This document shows positions 60,536 to 64,000 of a stretch of DNA of 64,000 nt, piece by piece. How positions within the stretch are numbered: position 1 is the stretch's first letter; each line of letters opens with the position of its first letter. Below the pieces are notes generated by a model. It was given only the letters and a program-made list of their open reading frames with translations, was not told the origin of the DNA and ran no database searches. Origin of the DNA: Agelaius tricolor (Eukaryota > Chordata > Aves > Passeriformes > Icteridae); assembly GCA_023055355.1 (NCBI GenBank), contig JALJCS010000052.1:79501-143500 (forward strand). Reading direction: 5' to 3'. Both the position numbers and the translations under genes were made by a program.

Positions 60536-61908
60536 TTGGGAAGTAAAAGATACGGTGGCAATGTTGGTAGGGCTGATGATAAGGTATCGTGGGAAGGTAT
60601 AGTACAGCAAGACATTTCTGTCCTGGTCCTTTCTGTGTAGGAGCCATTGTTGGACAGAGTCAGTACCGGACGTGGTATGCAACTTTTGCTCGGTAAGTTC
60701 CTGAAGGAGAACAGCAATGCTTTCTCATGGGAAGGAAAGAACTTAGCCCCAGTGTTGGAGGTGCAGATAAGAAGCTGTGTCGTGCAGCTTAAGGGCGGCA
60801 GCAACTTTCTATCCTGGCATATTTGGTGTGGAAGCACTGACTCAATTTGTACAATCATGGAGTCGGTATCCATCTTTGGAAGGCAGTCTCCTTCCTGCAA
60901 GAATCCATTTGGCATGTGTTTTCCACTTTCTCAAGGCAGCCTTCTTGAAATTCTGCCAGCACACTTCTTTTGGACAAGGTAAAGAGCTGCGCTGGGTCTT
61001 GGTGTGCAGCCTAGCTAGTGCCCCGCACAGGTAATGCCCAATAACAGTGGTCTGACACCTTTGTAGAGGATCAGGCCCTGGATGCTTTGGATTTTGGAGG
61101 AGGGGATGCCATTTCTTTTGAGATGGGCTTCTAGTTCCTCCTCCCTTTGGCAAAGTTTGGGTGGCCACTTTGGGTGGTCTCAGTGAATTGAAAGGCTTTT
61201 CCCAATAGGCAGTTCTCTGGGTTCGAGTTGTTGAACTGTCAGTGGCAATGCAGAGGCCAGGCCAGGCCTCTGCAGGACAGGTTTTTTGTCCCTTGTAGCT
61301 TTAGGGACTGTGTGAGCAGTCCCTGGTGCCATCCCATTTGGATCCTGACTCTGAGAGATTGAAGGCTTACGGTGGTACCTAGAGCTGAGAAGGAAAGTGG
61401 CGATAGCAGGGTGCACGTTTATAGTTTGATGGGTGCAATTGAAATTGTAGGCAGCAAAGAGCTTTCTCCACCAACAGTTTTGCGAGCTCGGCCAACATTT
61501 TCAAGTTTGTTACCAGGCTCTGTGAGAGAGAAAAAGTTTGTTAGGGCAGAAGATCTGGTGTCGGCCTTTGAGTGTGGGGCAAAGAAGAGTATCCACTTGG
61601 AAGGGGAAGATCGGTGACATCTTTTTGTCCTGACACAGTTGATTGGAGAGCAGGGACGTTTCTGACTTGGCTGGGTCCTGGGGGTGGTTGTGAGCTGGGC
61701 TCGGTGCGTGTCCTGGTTTTGTGAGTTGACAATGCTGTGGTGTGGTTATTTAGAAGAGCGCTGATAGTGCCCAGGAAAAAGACAAGCACTTTTCTAGCCC
61801 AGCCCCGTTTGTGTGGGAGCAGTGTAGGGACAAGAGCTCCGCTGTGGATCCTGGCTCTCGGGTACTGACAGAATGGGATCCTGCATGTAGCCCAGAAGGA
61901 AGAAGAAT

Positions 61909-62320
61909 TGTCGTGAACGGCGGGAGAAATGCGACACACCATATGCGTGAATGGCAAATCCCAAAGTTTATTGAAAACTCAGACATATTTATATTGGTGT
62001 TAATGAAGCTTATACATATTGCAAAAGCTGAGTTCATTATTGGTTAAAGCACACTTGGATCAACCACACCTACTTCTATCTTCTAATAATTATTTTGCTT
62101 CTATGTTTGCATTCTTCCAGCTTCTCTACCTAAGATATCTACATTTTCTGGCAAGCGATTTTCTCCCCCGTCTTCCTGTTTCAGAGAAGGTCACTGTGAC
62201 CTTTGTCAGTGATTGGACACTGGTTGCTCAGTTCCCAGCTTGTATCCCCTATCCTTATCCATCGGTATCACATCGAAATGTCCTTTCTCAGCTAACCAAT
62301 TATCCAAAAAGCTCTCTACA
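61909..62320 (-). mobile_element. Solo LTR, 412 bp, present only in duplication copy 2
   Basis: Plus-strand ends TGTCGTGAACGG...GCTCTCTACA. It is flanked by the perfect 6-bp repeat AAGAAT (61903-61908 and 62321-62326). Copy 1 carries a single AAGAAT at 5978-5983 with no insertion. It is the same family and length as 18647-19058, about 92 % identical, on the opposite strand. The complement of AATAAA is at about 61967-61972. Confidence 0.96.
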
Positions 62321-64000
62321 AAGAATCATTTCATTGTTGGCTGCACAGTTTAGAAGCTTCAAAATAAAAGGCAATTGCAGCATGGCCTCTTCATTTTAGA
62401 AAGTTTTCTGGGCCATCAGCTGCTCAACATGTAACTTGCACCCACTGAACTGCATTCAGCTTCCTGGAGATATGCACTTTCCCTCAAGATCTAGGTACCA
62501 TCTTGCACTCGAACGCTTGAAGATCCCAAACCGCTTCAAAATGTCCAGCGGCTGCTCTCAAAGAAAAAGTCCTACAACAAAAAGGCAGTGCTGGCCATAA
62601 CGGTCCCTTTGCAGTCTGTCAACCAAACGAAACATACTAGCGATTCTCACGTACTTTCTCAATGATACATATACGTGCATCAGCACATTCTCTCAAAGTG
62701 ACAGAGACTATCGCTACAGCCAAGCGTTTTCAGCTGCACTTCTGACTGACAGATGTGCCAGGACAGAAGGCATTTGCCAACCTACCCTCTTTCCTGTGCA
62801 AACGGACATTGGCAGCGCAAATATTTTCACATTCTTTCATTGTGGCCATGTCCAAAGCAGCTAAAGATCACACAGGTGGAAGTGTCAAGACAGAAGATGT
62901 TCTCAAAGTAACTCCTTTTTTTTCTAAACAGCTTTTAAACTGCGCACAATGCTTTGTATCTTCTTTCCCACATAGACCTGCCCTCACTTTTTCACACTCA
63001 CATCTTTGTTGCAAACATCCAGCAGCTGTTTGCGTAGAAAAAGGCTCTAGAAATAAAAGCGAGACTTGGGCTGCACCTTCTGCCTGCCCTGTGTAAGCCA
63101 CATCAAGCTCACCAGTGCGCTCTGTCCTTCCCTTTTCCGCTGCAACTACCATTGTGTTCTCTGGATCTCGGAACCTAAAGGTAGGCACATTTGTTTCCAC
63201 AGAAGGGCCATAGGTAGCAGCACAAATAGCTCTCACTGAACTTTAATCCTTACCACTGCCACCATGAGTTTGGTTGGTAGGCCAGTAGGAGTCATGCTCC
63301 TTTTACAGCTGGTATGCGGCAGCCACCAGCCCAGTGCTCTTCGACTCTTGTAACCAATGCTGCTTTTACTCTCCCGGAGGGGATTAGGCATCTGTTTCTC
63401 ACACAGATCATTGTGGCAGCAGCCAACGGCTCTAGTGCACTGCTTCTGCCAAAAGACACTGGGGCCAGGCACTTACCTTCTCAGCACTACGTAGCCCCGT
63501 ATTCTGCGTCTCTTGTCGTCCAGATCATACCGCAAAGCGTTTCACAGAGAAAAAATGTGCCAGGACAACAAGCTTGGCTGAAGTGTACCCCTGAAACTGG
63601 TGGAAGTTTGTATTTGCACCACATTCAAGGGGCAGTCCTCTTTCCTATACAACCTGCAAACTGCTGTCTGTTCCCAGTGCCCTCTGCCTGCTCCTTCTTA
63701 CCTTGAAGTACCATGCCAAAGAGGGCTCTGTGCTGAGGTCTCAGAAGAAGAGGGAAGCAGATGTGTTTGTAAAGTGGACTGTCTGTTAGTCACTTCCCTC
63801 TTCAAAGCAGCGTGTTCCATGCCAAGCAGACAACAAAGCAACAAAAGATGAGTGTGACTCTGCAGTCAAATCCTGCAATGTTCCCAGAAGTGAATTTCTC
63901 TCTTCTATAGGACTGACTTGTATGAAGTGGCGTGGTTGTTTCCTTCCATTAGAAGGGAAACTCATCTAGCCAGGCTTCATCACCCCCTGCATCTTTTGGG

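Larger units (their letters stand above)
55905..64000 (+). repeat. Segmental duplication, copy 2 (right edge outside window)
   Basis: Direct repeat of 1-7632. The offset between copies is 55904 at the start and grows to about 56368 near the end, through small insertions and a 412-bp LTR at 61909-62320. Same orientation and a spacing near 56 kb suggest tandem duplication of a unit of about 56 kb, although an interspersed duplication cannot be excluded. No gene is recognised in it. Confidence 0.97.

Overview
This is vertebrate, almost certainly avian, intergenic or heterochromatin-like DNA, and it is very rich in retroelements. Pointers to a bird are CR1 LINE fragments on both strands, several with the CR1-type 3' end in which the ATCATAGAAT motif is the complement of the terminal octamer repeat, and retroviral gag/pol/env remnants of types common in bird genomes. 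There are no bacterial-style genes, operons or ribosome binding sites. I see no intact host protein-coding gene. Two short exon-like open frames with plausible splice signals (25570-25752 on the minus strand, 42093-42293 on the plus strand) are the only possible host coding pieces.

Layout. (1) 1-7632 and 55905-64000 are two direct copies of one non-coding segment, about 56 kb apart. By eye they differ by roughly 1-2 % plus small indels, so the window may span about one unit of a tandem amplicon. Each copy carries a CA microsatellite and a long CCTTGC-rich tract that abruptly becomes GGCAAG-rich on the same strand. Copy 2 has gained a 412-bp solo LTR with a perfect 6-bp target duplication; the matching site in copy 1 is empty. 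(2) 8.2-19.1 kb holds CR1 fragments, a 1.2-kb solo LTR inserted in CR1, an inverted pair of 600-bp LTRs, LTR-like blocks near 15 kb and another 412-bp LTR. (3) 19.1-27.1 kb is AT-rich sequence with little recognisable content. (4) 27.1-28.5 kb is an LTR nested in an LTR.

(5) 29511-41980 is a plus-strand provirus with two LTRs of about 1 kb. Its 5' LTR is broken by a second LTR that itself contains a third. It holds degenerate gag, protease, reverse transcriptase, RNase H, integrase and env remnants; an LTR of the second family also splits env. Pol looks closest to class III (ERVL-like). (6) 42-48 kb holds an exon-like frame, a CR1 with a nested LTR, a second CR1 3' end, and GGGA and TTTC simple repeats. 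(7) 48506-51070 is a tandem array of an approximately 430-bp GC-rich unit, followed directly by a gammaretrovirus-like transmembrane-envelope fragment, a polypurine tract and an LTR (51085-52029). (8) 52030-55904 shows nothing recognisable before duplication copy 2 begins.

The parts do not form a pathway. The window is a record of repeated insertion, LTR-LTR recombination, tandem amplification and one recent large duplication. The order of nesting gives relative dates. The most unusual items are the approximately 56-kb duplication, the approximately 430-bp array fused to an env fragment, the strand-switching CTTGC tract and the two exon-like frames.
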